Both the position numbers and the translations under genes were made by a program. From Onchocerca volvulus (Eukaryota > Nematoda > Chromadorea > Rhabditida > Onchocercidae), in contig HG738140.1 in assembly GCA_000499405.2 (NCBI GenBank), positions 8,149,560 through 8,213,559 on the forward strand: a DNA stretch of 64,000 bases, in the 5' to 3' direction. Under the pieces are notes generated by a model. The model saw only the letters and a list, made by a program, of their open reading frames with translations, had not been told where the DNA came from and did no database searches. Positions 24,333-37,600 of the stretch are shown one piece after another (position 1 is the stretch's first letter; each line of letters begins with the position of its first letter).

Positions 24333-26057
24333 AGTACTATAAAAGTACTGAAATCTGAAAATTTTCGAAGAAAATGAATCGCAGAATCTCTTAGATCAAA
24401 AAAAGAGATGCAAGGATTGCATATATGATATTATGCATGTCATTATAACATTAAAAGATTTGCAGTAATGCATGACAGAAGAAACTAAGCAAGACATTCT
24501 TTGACGAACAGATAACTATCCCTCAGACAGAATATTGAAATGCATGCATTAGTGCCTGCATGCATGCAATTGTTTGCCGATTACAGTAGTAACCCAAATT
24601 TTAATTCAACTGAATTCAAATGTTAGAAGACGAAAGAATGATTAAATAGATCAAAATGAGCTACTTCAAAATACCAATGATGTCGGATGGTGGATTACAA
24701 CTGGTCAATCGGTCAACCATCATCTTTCCCTCTCCAATAATCCATCCATCTATCCATCAACTATATAAACAGATGACCTACTAGTAGTACAACTATGAGG
24801 GACCATATCTTTTGTACTGTTATTGATCGAAATATATATGTTTAATTTAATCCAACAATATTTTCCTGATGGCGAAGTAGATGGGTGAAAATAAAATAAA
24901 TTCATTGTGAAATTTTGATCGATCTGAACTTATTTTGAGGATAAAAAATTGAACAAGAAGCAGAAAACAAATCATCTTCTATCATCAAAAAATCTTGAAA
25001 TCAGTCAAGTTGAAATGAAAAATAATTTGTAAATGAAAAAATTAATCAAATCGAAAATTTATGGCAGATTAGAAGTGATGAATAAATCAAAGATATTACG
25101 GTAGTTTTTGACAGTTATTTTAGATTGCCAGAATGAAATAATTAATTGCTTTTAAACATTTCATCCATCTGTTCATCACATGATAACCGTTTTTAGTGAA
25201 CTTGACACTAATTTCTGTGAATTGTCCAATATAAATTTCTATCATTTCCCGATGAATAATTTTTTATAGTTCATTTGAAATTCATTTATTAGGTCTATCT
25301 GGATATGAATTGCTTCCAAGAATTTCTTAATCAAGTGTTCAAATTGACGATCAAATGCTTACTCAGATTCAAGATAATCTATTGATAAACTAATTAAAAA
25401 GTAGCAAGAAATTGATAACATCGACATTCGGTTATCGTGGTAATCACATTTCATAACTTCTGGTTAATGGAAAAATAAAATTCAAGTTAATAAGATAAGA
25501 AACATAACTTAGTGGCATTTAAAGTAGAGATAATGACAATGTAGTAGTATTATATCAGAATGATAAGTGATTATTCAATTCTGATCTTATCATCTCGTCT
25601 TCAATCGCCATGATTATCTATCTAGCTTTCTAGTTCATTTCTGTGAAGTTAAAAATGACAACAATGATGATGGCTAATAGTGTACAACATGAAATGGCAA
25701 GTGATAAAATAAATGAGTAACTATCTGATTTAAATTCATCCCTTCTTTCTTTTTTATACATAAATGACACTGATAACACTTACCAATATTTGCCAATTAC
25801 CATTTATCATTGTTTATCATTAGCAATTAAATTTTGCATTTTTTTTTTTCAAAACATTTCAGAATTTCTTTGTCGAATTTTGTGACATTTTTTTTGGAAC
25901 AAAAGCATGATTTTATTTGGCAATGATACGAGTCTCTGATAAATTATAGTTATATTTGCAATGCTGAAAATACCAATAATGATAAGAATTTTGATTATGA
26001 TAATTACGAGAACTTTCGATTGATTACCTTCTAAATCAATTCAATGCCACTTTTTTT

Positions 26058-26059
<2 letters not shown>

Positions 26060-26097
<38 letters not shown>
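26060..26097. repeat. Poly(T) tract of 38 bases
   Basis: Uninterrupted T run preceded by a further T-rich stretch from 26051. It could be the poly(A) tail of a minus-strand retroposed element, but no element body was recognised downstream. The length is likely to be unreliable in any assembly. Confidence 0.9.
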
Positions 26098-26098
<1 letters not shown>

Positions 26099-26277
26099 TG
26101 AAACCTGCAAAAGTGTAGAATTAAAATTTAATTCATCATTATTCTCAACTGAGAAGTTATCTTGTCATTGAAATATTCATATTTATTACTTTCTGCTTTT
26201 AATTTGCCTTTCTTATTAATGTCACACAAAATGTGGAATCAGTGTTGATATTGGTCAGTTTCACTTCAGGAATGAAA

Positions 26278-26390
26278 TTAGAAGAAACTGGTAATAATGA
26301 TTTAATTTAATTGAAACTGATAATGGTAATTTAATTTAATAGATTTAATTGATAATTTAATTGAGACTGATAATGATAATTTTAGTCTCT
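26278..26390. repeat. Degenerate TTTAATTTAAT / ACTGATAATG tandem repeat
   Basis: The units GAAACTGATAATGGTAATTT, GAGACTGATAATGATAATTT and several TTTAATTTAATT stretches alternate over about 110 bases. This is low-complexity tandem repeat DNA. Confidence 0.6.
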
Positions 26391-29300
26391 TAAAAAATTA
26401 GCTGTTAAATTGGAATAAATCTTTTTTCAGTGTTTGTTTTTTAACCGTTTTTTTGATGCAAAATTATTCGTTTGATATTTATTAAGTAAGCTATGAATTT
26501 AATGCACTGTTGCAAAAAAATTAAAGCACTGGAAGATAAAAAGTTTCATAAGTTTGAAACTCGAAATAAAAATCGCATGATTTCTCAGCAAAAAAAAAAA
26601 AAAAAAAAAGATATGATGTGGATAATACAATAAGCTATCAATTAACTTTTTTTCTACTATTCTAGCAAAATTTGGTAAAATTTTGTTGCTTTGGATTGCT
26701 TTCTTCGTATCAATTCTTTACCGGTTGATATAAGTGTTTTTTAACAATTTTCAAAAATCTTTGAATAATTTCAAACAAATAAAGAAACAGTCAAAAAGAC
26801 ACAAACATGAAGTAATGAACATGATAAAATGATAAAAAAAAAAGATGGTAATTGATCTATTGAATTATCTGCAGTATCTATTTTGCAAGTTTTTGAATTT
26901 TTTTCTCATAGCATAGCCATTTCAAATGCATTTTTATCATTATATAACATTAAATCTCAATCTAATCATCCTAGAAAGAATCTGATAGTAAAATATGGAA
27001 ATATTTTTTAAATTAAAATTACTTCACTTCAGTTACAATAACTATTTCAAACCCAATAATTCTGCCATATTTTCAAAATTCTTTTTCATTGAATCAGTTA
27101 CTAAAATATCATCTCTTCAAATAAATTAGCATAATAGAGAATATTTCATATTTATGTCGGTCATTGACTCACACATATCCCTGCATAAAACCATCTATAT
27201 TTTTAGGATAAATAGAGGATGATGATCTGTTGAAATGATGCGGTACCAGGTACCAAGTACCGTAACGTCCAAATTTGGCAATCAATGGCAACAGTAAATG
27301 TCACATTGACCATCTTTTGCATCGTTTACCTGCTCTTGTATTATTTTTTTTTTGAAAATTATATTTAAAAAAAAAGTCAAATTTAACAGAATTCCATCAA
27401 TTCTTAGTGAATAAATATGTCAAAATTAGTTGTACTTGTAATTCAAACTTCAAATACGATATAAATGAAGAGATATGAATTTTGTCGCTATATTGACGAA
27501 ATGTCCAAATGTGATTGTTCACACTTGAAAAGCTGAGATTTTTCTAATGAGCATTGTTATATTATTTACTTCTTCGCTATGCATATTTGAATTCTCATCG
27601 AATCACTATTTTCAACAAAGTCCTAAATTCCATAAAATTATAAAATATGACAATTGCCAAATGTCGCTTTGCAAATTTCATTTATTCCGTTTAATTTTAC
27701 ATAGTCGATACTATCATATCTTTAGGTATCCTAAAAATAAGCTTGCCGATACATTGTTTCGAATTTCGAAATAATTTTACTGGAAATATAAAACAAGTTT
27801 TTAGACAATAAAAGTTGAAAATATTTTTGATAATACTTATAATTAAAGTCGTTGAAATTTTTGATAATATTTGTTATTAAAGTTTTAAAGTATAGTTGAA
27901 TTTTGACCGATGTTCGATTGTGGTAGCTATTAATCATAAATGAGGGAAGTAATCTGGGAAACATATGGTTTTGAGAAATATATTAATTTATTTAGATGAC
28001 TGGAGAAATGAAAATAACTATAACTATAACTTACTTATGAAAATCAAAGTATTATTGTTGTGGGAAAAGTTTGAGAACATAAATCAGTAGTTATAAGTGA
28101 TTTATTTTAAATACGAATAAGACATTATAAAAATTCGGCATTATTGTTGCATCACTGCATTGTGCTAAATTGATAAAATCAATAGCTATTACTGATATGA
28201 TATCTATCAATGAAAAAGCAAAGGGAAATCCGATATCCGATTTAATGCAGTTATTACTTTTGTTATCAAATAAACCTAACTGGATATTAATAACCTGATT
28301 GGATATTAATTAACCTCCTAATTTATTTTTTTTAAGATTTTCAAAAATTCCGTAATTACCTTTAAAACATAACCCACAATTCTGTTCTATTACAATAACT
28401 AGCCTAATTCAGCTGACAAATCGAACATTTAGGTTTAAAATCAATTTGTTAAGTTAGTAAGAGTGAGAGATGCCTGCATGTTTCTGATATTACTGTCAAT
28501 AAAATTTCACAAAAAAGTACATAGTGAAGATAAAATATTATTTTATAAGAAGTAAATATATATAAACTTTTGAAGTTGTCAATGAATTGAGCTTTCATTT
28601 GTGTATACATACATCAGGTATAACACTTCTACTTTCTTCATTGTTCAATGGTTTGTCAACATAATTTAGAACGAAGTTTAAATTTAATGTAAAAATATGG
28701 TGAAATGCCACGAAAAAATCATTTTTGCATTCGTCCCATCAAATTCATATAAAAAAAATATTGATTGGAAAGGACTTTTCAGCACATTCAAATGCTCTCA
28801 AATAGAAATTACAAAAGACTAATTTGAAAAAATGAACTTAAAAATCAATTCATGAAAATTCTGCCGTCAGTTTTCATGAAGATTCGATCGACAACCCAAA
28901 ATAGTTCGTCACAATGATATATTACAATCGGTCATATTGTGTAAAATCATTCCGAGTGGATGTTCAGGATTTCACATGAGAATCATCTCACCAATGTCTT
29001 CAAATTCAAATTTAAATTCATTCGGATAACTGTACGACACATCCTCTTGAAAGATTATATGAAAGGTTTGCTTTCCATCACAGAAAGCATTATTTTTTCA
29101 ATCGTTCGCTTAAAAAATTCATTTCCTTGAAATATTCTTTTTATTCTTTTCAAAGTAAGATAAAATGAAATCCTGAGCATCACAGTTTCACTAACCTTTC
29201 GTATGTGAATGCGACCAAGAAGCCATTGAGATAACATTTACTAAGATTACTGAAAGAACAACAAATGTCTTAATACATGTCGACTTTCCGATTCTGATTT

Positions 29301-30568
29301 TTGGTCGAATTTTTTCATAAATTGTTTAGCAATTTCAATTAATTGCTCAGTTATTATCCTTATTAATACAATAGTAAACATAATTTCATTTATTCAAGCT
29401 AATTTCATTATGATCTATGCATTAACAACACAATTAAATGGTAGAAAAAATACTGAAACAAAATACTTTGTGCTAATCATTTTAAAATAATTCCCATAGA
29501 TGAAAATAAAAGACTGCACATTCATAAAATGAAGTACTCGGATGACATAAAATTTTTTAATTGAAAAATTTAAGTTTCAGGGCTAAGATGAAATCTACAT
29601 TTAAGACGTAATCTCTAAAATGCACTGTATGAGTGATCATAAAGACACAGTTTTGTTACAATGTTATTAAGTCTTTAAGACCATGTTTTAAATGTAATTG
29701 AGCAGATCTCATTTTAACATTAGAATTTAAAATTTTCAATTAAAGGATTATATTGAAAGATTCACTTAAAAAATAACAATACCGTACAGTCAGCGATTAA
29801 ACTTTACTTTGCATAACCACAATCCTCTTCTGCTCCGAATATCTCACATCAACAATTTCTTACTTTACATGATAACGACATAAATTTAAATAGATTATAG
29901 CTGAATAGTTAAGAAGTCTTAGAAATTGGTCATAAATAAAGCAAAAATTTTATCGCCATTCTGCTTTCTTTCTAAAATCGAAGAATTGAAGAACTGGAAA
30001 TAGTTGAAAAATGAGTATGAAGACAGAGGAGAAAAATACAAATAGTAAGAAAAAATACAACTTTATTGTTTTCTAGAAATCTCTATCACACAATATCTGG
30101 AAATTTTTTTTTATCTAATGAAGTTGAAATATAACATTGTCAAAAATTTACATTCAAAATGGCTTCTTCTTCTGGATGAAAATAAGCTCATCAACCGAAA
30201 TTTCCTTCGAGAAAATATCGACTGAATTAAATTTGATTACTGGGTTTTTGAGAAAAAATGCAAGGTTATGGTTTCAAAAACATAGGAAGGTCCGAATATA
30301 CCAATCAAATTTCTAACAAATAAAAAGCTGTAATAATACTAGTAATATCAAAAGTGAAAACAATTGAATCGCTAAAAGAATTGTCTAAGGACAGTAGTTT
30401 TCTGCATCCAAGTTAGTCAATGATCACGAACGTTCATTACTTCGTATCTTACATCGAAAATAAATATCGATAAAATAATGGCCATATAAAAATGAAAAAT
30501 ATGTGCGGGAAACAGTACACAGAAAGAAGTGGCTAAAATAAGAGTTTAAGATACTTTACTTTAGAAAA

Positions 30569-30574
30569 TTTATT
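30569..30574 (-). terminator. Candidate polyadenylation signal AATAAA
   Basis: TTTATT on the plus strand reads AATAAA on the minus strand, about 90 bases downstream of the MBOAT stop codon at 30663-30665. This is a plausible distance for a nematode 3' UTR. Confidence 0.4.
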
Positions 30575-30662
30575 GCTTTTCATAGAAAGAAAACAAATTG
30601 TACAAACAAAGATTTAGAAACAGACACAACAAAGCTTCTGGAAACTTTTCGATAATCATCTG

Positions 30663-33600
30663 CTATTGAATGTCGCCGAAAAGAAACTTGGTATGAATCA
30701 TTACAACAAACTTGGAGAATCTGATCATTTCTGGAGACAACCAAAAAATTAGAAAAAAGAGAATTTGATGAAAAATATAACAAACCCTTATCCAGTTTCG
30801 TGTTTTCACAAGACCGAATGTTAGAAAACCGATACCCATCGAAACATTGATCACAATACGTCCAAAAATAAATTTTAGTGGTAGCATGTACGGTTGTGCT
30901 AAGTAATGCGACAGCTTCGGTGATTTACTCAGCAATAAATAAAACTTAAACAATCGCTCAAATAAATTGAAAAATAAGACGGGAAAAATTTCAGTAATAT
31001 ATTAAATATTTCTTGACTTTATTCTCATTCTGTTCTTATACAATTCTTTTTTCTTTATTTTCGTATTAATAATTTCCAGCGATAAGAAGTTATTATTTGA
31101 AAATAAGATGAAGGCTAACAACGAAAATTCATACAAAATATCAGAAAAACATCCTCTATGAAAATGCTGAAACCTGCCTGTTTTTGAGCTAAAATACATC
31201 CAAATTCCAGAACAAAAATAATGAAATAACCAAGATGATAACCATGCCAAATCGCGAGATAAATAAGAGTTATAAAATGGCTATAGGTTTGATTACCCAA
31301 CCACTGCAGTCGTCGATATAAATTGCTGAAATAAAAACGGCTATACTATCAACGAATTAATATCTAGTAAGAGTACGAACTTCTCACTTTTATTAGATGT
31401 TTCCGATATGATATTCGCCTGATACAAGGAATAATCAGATTAAACTCCTCACTTGTCTCTGTTCACCTATAATGCATAAGTAAAAATGCTTCACCTATAA
31501 TGCATAGGTAAAAATGCACCACTTAAGCAGATTAATTAAGCTCAAGTTTGCCGATACTACAAACAAAACCAAAAATTACTTTTTAGCAAACGTGTTTGTG
31601 CCAACATTGAAACTGTCGATAACACTCTGAAAATCCAAACCAAATTCCCATCTTTTTATATGGACATCACGTACGCCATCCCAACGATCGTTACCTTTTA
31701 AATCTTTTCCGTTATATGCAATACCTGCCAATATTGCTGCTCCTTCCTGCGGAAAAATATTTTTAACAAATGAATGATACAGCATCATATCTGCTCTCAA
31801 CCACTTTTGAAACATTAAGTTTTGGATGCATAGACAAACATATCAACAGAAGACAACTGAAATCTAAACATCAATACCTGCATAATACCTGAATGTAGTA
31901 AGTGACAGATAAATAGTACATAACCGAAAACATACTGTAAAAAGCCAAACAGAAATATATCGGCACATAATAATTCGGAACCATAAAACAATCCAAATTA
32001 CTTTCCATCGAAATGAAAGAGCCTGAAATTCACACACAGAGATTTCAAATTATACATTAAAAATTTCTCAAACAAAACATAATGTCAAATTACACTGTCA
32101 AAAAGAAAAATTATTTTAAGGATTGTGATCAGTTGCAAGGTTTTCAATTCTAAATTTATTTTTATGGTTAAGAAAGTTTGGCGTTAAAAGAAATTTGAAG
32201 AAAAATAAGCAATGAGTTAATCGAAATACTAACAAAGAATTCAGGAGAATTAAAATATTCATTCGGTATCCATAAGACTCCCCACTGATATATAATTATG
32301 TAAAAACAAGCCATTACAAAACGTCCCAAGCTTGGCATAAGTCTGAAATTAAAGGACATAATTTTAAAACGATTGTCATCGCTCTCAAAAAGATGATTCT
32401 CTGATAAGATTGAGAATATTTAAATTCAAAGATTAAATAAAACTAACCCTGAAATACGTACTTCTTTCTTGCTATCAAGATATTCGCCAGCAACGAATGA
32501 ACGGAACCGAGAAAGTGTGAAAAGTGGCCCTGTAAAGGTACCACAAAAAAAGTACCCAAAAGCTGCAATTTCTAAAAGATTGGGAGACTTTTTTATTGAT
32601 GTTTGTATTTGATATTTTTTCAATTCACCCTGAAAAAATGATCTGGTTACTATATTGAATTCGAAATTAAAAAAAAAAAAGTCCATTTATTCACAACCGC
32701 AAATAACGCACACTAAATATAAAAAAAAAAGAAGGAAAGCAGATTTTTTTCAAGCGAAGAAAAGGGAAGCAATAAAATTTTCGTAACCACTTTACGAAAT
32801 AAAGATGACCATAAAAAAAAAATTAAAATAGAAGGAAATAAAGAAAGTTTAACAGATGGAAATTCTATTTTAGCATTATTTGCACATTACGCGATAGATA
32901 CAATGCCCATATCGATTTGTAAAATTCTGGAAATATACCGCTGGTTTGTGTCCATCATAAACATCCATAACAAGACCAATGAAACGTAAAGTCATCACAC
33001 AAAATGGTGTTGTCCAATTAATATCATAATTATCAGTTTCCGAATAAGTGTAGCCAATTAACAAATGCCCCTGGAATTCAAAAATGTTTTTTTTTTTTTT
33101 TTAAAGCGAAATCTGATGAAAAGTTTTCGAAAAAATTATTTTTATGCCTTATAATTATGACCAAAAGTAAATAATTTTGAATCATGATCAAATCTGAAAC
33201 ACACACAAAAATGTTCTATACTTGATGATATATGAATCGAAAGAAAATTCAAAACTAAAACCCAACATGAAAACTAATCCATTCAACTTACCAAAAATGC
33301 AAGATGAGCTAATACAATAGAAACATTCTGGCCTGGAAAATATGTGACAATCCAGTAAGCTAACAATATACTTATAATGCTATGAAATACTGCAGCACCT
33401 GGAAAATGAATCTAATTTCATAAAAAACGGAAACAAGTTTTGCAAGGTAAGTTGTAAATGAGAAAAGAGGTAGAAGGAAATTGAAATTAAATACTTTCCA
33501 GTAATTTTTACTGCTTTTAGAATGAACATCAAAAACGTTACCAAAGCTTAATATGTAAAGTGCCAAACCAGCAACCACAAAGTAAACATGTTGTACAGTA

Positions 33601-33870
33601 GGTGATTTACTGTAAAATATTAACCGATAAATTGCCGCCAGTGGGTATCCTGAAAATATCATCGTATAACCTGTAACCTAAATGTATTTGACAGTATACC
33701 GATTGTTTCCCACCAATAATATATGTATTATTTTATACTAAGCAGATATACTATCAAAAATCCATTTATATTCAACTGACAAAATACCTACCCGCAAAAA
33801 CGGCCATAAGAAAGATCAGGCCATCTTCACGTGTATGCATTGCTGCTGATAGTGACGACATTATACTCAT
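30663..33870 (-). CDS. mboa-6: MBOAT lysophospholipid acyltransferase (LPCAT3/MBOAT5-like)
   Basis: A multi-pass ER membrane enzyme that transfers an acyl chain from acyl-CoA to lysophospholipids (Lands cycle remodelling). Minus-strand exons: 33870-33792, 33649-33542, 33398-33292, 33070-32939, 32639-32458, 32342-32234, 32022-31936, 31746-31580, 31325-31178 and 30956-30663. They sum to 471 codons in frame (470 residues); vertebrate LPCAT3 is about 490. Family landmarks in order: SGYPLA near the N-terminus; NYDINWTTPFCVMTLR; a PNLLEIAAFGYFFCGTFTGP stretch; RWDGVRDVHIKRWE; SFNVGTNTF (conserved Asn region); RRLQWLGN; and the catalytic-histidine motif LAIWHGYHLGYF, with the usual hydrophobic segments. 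The start is the first of two close ATGs and has a splice acceptor about 31 bases upstream. The last junction (31178 to 30956) needs a GC donor, or else a donor about 33 bases further downstream in the transcript. The gene is head-to-head with the condensin gene. The symbol follows the Caenorhabditis elegans orthologue and is inferred. Confidence 0.9.
31462..31517 (-). repeat. Tandem duplication, two 28-base units
   Basis: TTCACCTATAATGCATAAGT followed by AAAAATGC is repeated immediately with one base change (A to G). It lies in the intron between MBOAT exons 31746-31580 and 31325-31178. Confidence 0.85.
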
Positions 33871-33900
33871 TATTTTCTTTCCTTTATATCCAATAAACCC

Positions 33901-33912
33901 ACTGAAATTATT
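33901..33912 (-). promoter_or_regulatory. Candidate trans-splice (SL) or 5' UTR acceptor of the MBOAT gene
   Basis: On the minus strand the sequence ATAATTTCAG ends about 31 bases upstream of the MBOAT start codon. TTTCAG this close to an ATG is typical of nematode spliced-leader addition sites. A 5' UTR cis-intron would look the same. Confidence 0.5.
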
Positions 33913-33953
33913 GACCTTCAAATTTCTAAACAAAATTAAAGCGTGGTCGGTTT

Positions 33954-34150
33954 CCGGTGAATGCAGAAAGTGGGTGTAATCAAAAAATTCACCTATTTTT
34001 ACTTGTCACAGGTGTGAAAGATTTTAAAAAAAAAAATGCCTATTCGGATGCAACATTGCAAGAAAATTTGAAAGCAATCCGTGAATAACTTGCAAAGTTA
34101 TTTGAGAAATAACAACAGAGATTTACATTTGTATTTATAAAGAGAGAATA
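33954..34150 (+). repeat. Copy of the AAATTTCAAAG dispersed repeat
   Basis: This contains, in order, a CTTGTCACAGGTGTGA stretch, ATTCGGATGCAACATTGCA, AAAATTTGAAAGCAATC, GTGAATAACTTGCAAAG and GAAATAACAACAGAGATTTA. These match the order of modules at 700-790 and 3840-3990. It lies in the intergenic space between the head-to-head MBOAT and condensin genes. Confidence 0.55.
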
Positions 34151-34212
34151 CAAATAGATTTCGAAATTCCCAATTCGGTAAATCATCCTAATACGGAATC
34201 ATTACAGCAGCA

Positions 34213-34563
34213 TTTTAACCTTTTGACTATTCCTACCTACGAATCACTAATGTCATATTGTCCACACGAATCTCCCATATAAGGAAACAAACATCTTCGA
34301 CGCCATCTTCAAAAGACAATCCAGGACAGGTGACAAATAGTATCTGTCCCCCCACCCCTAACTGCCGGAACTCTATAAACTGCGATTTTTATTTAACATG
34401 ACAAAAGTATTGTCACACAGCATGACATAACACCGTAAGCCATCTTTCGCTGTAGAATTAAAGAATATTATTTAAAGTTGTGGACTTGGCGGGAATCTTG
34501 GCATCTATGGAGTTCCGCATTTTATGATGGCTATTCGGTTCGGTCTTGATTTAGATGGTCGGT
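34213..34563 (+). repeat. Duplicated block A, copy 1
   Basis: About 350 bases near-identical to 54444-54799, running from TTTTGACTATTCCTAC to GGTCTTGATTTAG. It is noticeably richer in G and C than its surroundings. It ends about 100 bases upstream of the first coding exon of the condensin gene, so it may overlap that gene's promoter. Confidence 0.85.
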
Positions 34564-34639
34564 GATCTTGGATGACAAAGGTCACTCTTTTCTCATCGCA
34601 TTCAAGCATTGCAAAATGCACGAAACATTGAATAAAGTA

Positions 34640-34653
34640 ATATGTGCTTTCAG
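34640..34653 (+). promoter_or_regulatory. Candidate trans-splice (SL) acceptor of the condensin gene
   Basis: TGTGCTTTCAG ends eight bases before the start codon at 34662. The short leader between acceptor and ATG fits spliced-leader addition in nematodes. Confidence 0.5.
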
Positions 34654-34661
34654 GAGTGAAA

Positions 34662-37600
34662 ATGCCGAGGAAACGAGTGGATCAGCGTGCGACAAGAAAT
34701 CGTCCCGCCGGTTCGTTCATTTTCGTATATATTAAAAGAATGATAGGAATAATTATTGTGGCGCCATTTCTTGTTTACATTACATGAAAGTGTTGAGAGA
34801 AATCTGATATAGAAAATAACATAAGAAGTACCGTGTGGCCACAAAACATGCATCGAACTTATTAATTTTTCTGCTTGGCTTGAAGTCATTCTCTCAATGC
34901 AATAAGTTTTATTTCGGGAGGACATAAAAGCACAGTAAATAGATGTTGAGAGTAATTTTCAGTAGAGAAGGAAATGTTTTTACTGTCAATCGAATGGTTA
35001 TTGACCATTCATTCCTAGTGGTAAATTCATGGAGATGATGGGAATATTCTAACATTATAACATGGGTTTCATTTCTGAATTTAAAATCAGATTAGTCCTG
35101 AAAATCTTGTTCATTGCCTTCTTTTGTTATTCTAAATGAATAGAAACGAATCTATTATTTTTTACAACGGATAAAATGTATAATTCAGATAATGAACAGA
35201 GCGTACTATTGAATGCATCGGAAATTGGAAAATTAGCATATAGACGAAAGCATACGAAAACGAGAAATGAAAATAGAGAAGATGAAGAAAATATATCAAA
35301 GTTGGATTATGAATTAAGTTCTTATAGTGATCTATTGATCAAGGCTATGGAACCAATTCGTGGCCAGGTATTTATCCAGAATTCTTTTTTACTTTCCAAG
35401 GCAGTATTTCAGCTCACTTTTTAAATTTCAGCAAGTGGAGTCGGAGTATTGGCATAGAATATTTGACTGGTTGGAAGTTCCATAAAATCTCTTTTTGCAC
35501 ACTTATTCCGAGAGATCAAGAGATTGAAATTTCAGATTAGCTGAAGCAATTTTATAACATTGCGACCAGTTGAGTCTCGTCATCATACAGGAAGTTTTGT
35601 AATTTTCAGAAACAGCTCCTGAAACGTCTTTATTTGGATGTAGATGAAGTATTGGAGAAATGCACAGTGAACGAATTGAGACGTGCCGTTTACGAACCTT
35701 GCTTTATTACCTCTCTGGAGGTTTGTGACTTGAAATAGTACTCTTATTATTCTTGCAGTTCTTGCAGTGGTTGGAATTTTTGTCAGTAATTTTTTTTTTT
35801 TTTTTTCAGATTCTTGCTGAAAACTCAAGTAATTCAATCGTTTAACAATTTTTGGACATTCTTCAATAGAAATGTTTTTCAAATTAATTAATTTGTTCCG
35901 CAAATAATCCGATTTGCAGAGAATTGTTTGAATTTTTCAGAATCAAAAATAACTAATCTTTTTAGCACACAACACTGCTCTATCACTTCATGACTTACTA
36001 TTTATAATGCTTACTAAGTATTCAGTTTTGAGTTTTGGATTTTGTAATTGAGATTGCTTAATACTTTATTAATTTATTTAGGGCAAGAAACTGGCAGCTC
36101 ATTTCATTTTGAAAATTGGTATCGAGAAATTCTGGATATTAGTTAAGAAAGTGATCACATCTGAGAAGACTACCAAGTTAGTAAAGATTAATTGATTTTA
36201 TTGACTGATTTTCAACTTCAAATTGGATCGATTTTGAAACTTGAAGAATGCTTTTAAAATCTTAGTAATCCATCTTTCCTATTTTTTCTCATTTCTATAT
36301 ACTGATACTTAAGGATTCAATGCTCCAGTTATGGTGACGTTTTATTATTGGCCTGGAAGAATGCTGTGAAAGATGGTATTCATAGACTGCAATATCAGTT
36401 GGAAAGAATTTTTATGGACGTCGTCTATTATGCCTTACAACATCTCCGCTATAATAAAAAATTTATGGCGGTATTATAATTGTTTCTCTTTATTATTTTA
36501 ATGAATTTCAGTCAATTATCTTCAGGAAAATTGTGCATTTCTATTTCTAGCTTCTTATGAATGCATGATTTCTTGGGCAAATATGAAACAAAAAGAGTTT
36601 AGCAAATCATAGAGTTTCTAGCACATTTGTAACAAGTGTTGATATTTGAATAAATTCCAGCTAAATATTGAGAACGATTCTTACATTTGAATATCATAAG
36701 ATTTCATAAAATTTCAAAAATTGCAGATGCTGGAATCTTTCGGGAAAGCTAGAAGTAAACAGATTGATGCAATGATATACCGTACGTTCGAGCCAAATTT
36801 GTGGCGTTGTTTGAAGGTTTTCATTTTCTCTTAAATTTCTTATGATTGGTCAATGTAATGCTGACCAAGAGAGTTTGAAATTTTAAAACATAATAATCTT
36901 TCAAACTGTATTTTTATATAGTGTATTTGTGTTAAGTATATTTTATATGTCAAGTATATTTTTTCAAAATTAATCAATATTGTTTAAGGCAGCTAACGAA
37001 ACAGTACGATTCAATGCTTGCTGTCTCTTTTTGCCGTTTTATCCATTTGTTTCGGATGATGATATCGTAAGTTTTTTCAAAGGATTCTGTTGGGATGTAT
37101 GTCACTATTTATTAGTTTAGTTGACAGCTTTATTTTAATATTGCATGAAAAATAAAGCTGGATCATTTACGTAACATTTTGCATAGTTTCCTCATGCGAT
37201 ATTAAAACAAATATAATACATTATTTCATGCATTTAATACAGATATTTGTGTATAGGAATTTGCTCACAAAACCAATGCTCTTCCAAAATATCCCAAAAT
37301 TAAACTTAAAATCGACTTCCGCCAATCAAAAATGCAGAATGTAATAAAAAGTACAGTGCTGTTGGAATAAAAGTACAGTGCTATTTCGAAATAACTTTTA
37401 AAGAAAATGTTTTTTATTGAAATTCTTAATATATCGTTAATTAATTGCCATGAAATGGTAAAAATTTTTGCTCGTTGATCTAAACTGTTTTTCCAAACAT
37501 TCGTCATGAGAAAGTCGACATTGCTTAAAATCAGCGAATCTGTTTTCATAAAATTCTTTTACAAGTAAAATATATTACTAAAGCATGAACTTTTGAATTA

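Larger units (their letters stand above)
17519..30568. other. 13 kb gene-poor AT-rich stretch
   Basis: Reading frames are all short and dominated by codons expected from AT-rich random sequence. No conserved protein motif, tRNA-like A/B box pair or splice-framed exon chain was found on either strand. It holds microsatellites and homopolymers (listed separately). It may contain regulatory DNA, a long intron or noncoding RNA genes that cannot be seen by reading alone. Confidence 0.5.

Noticed and set aside
27236..27266. GGTACC-rich cluster (GCGGTACCAGGTACCAAGTACCG)
   Set aside because: A short local repetition of GGTACC/AGTACC without symmetry or context that would point to a function.
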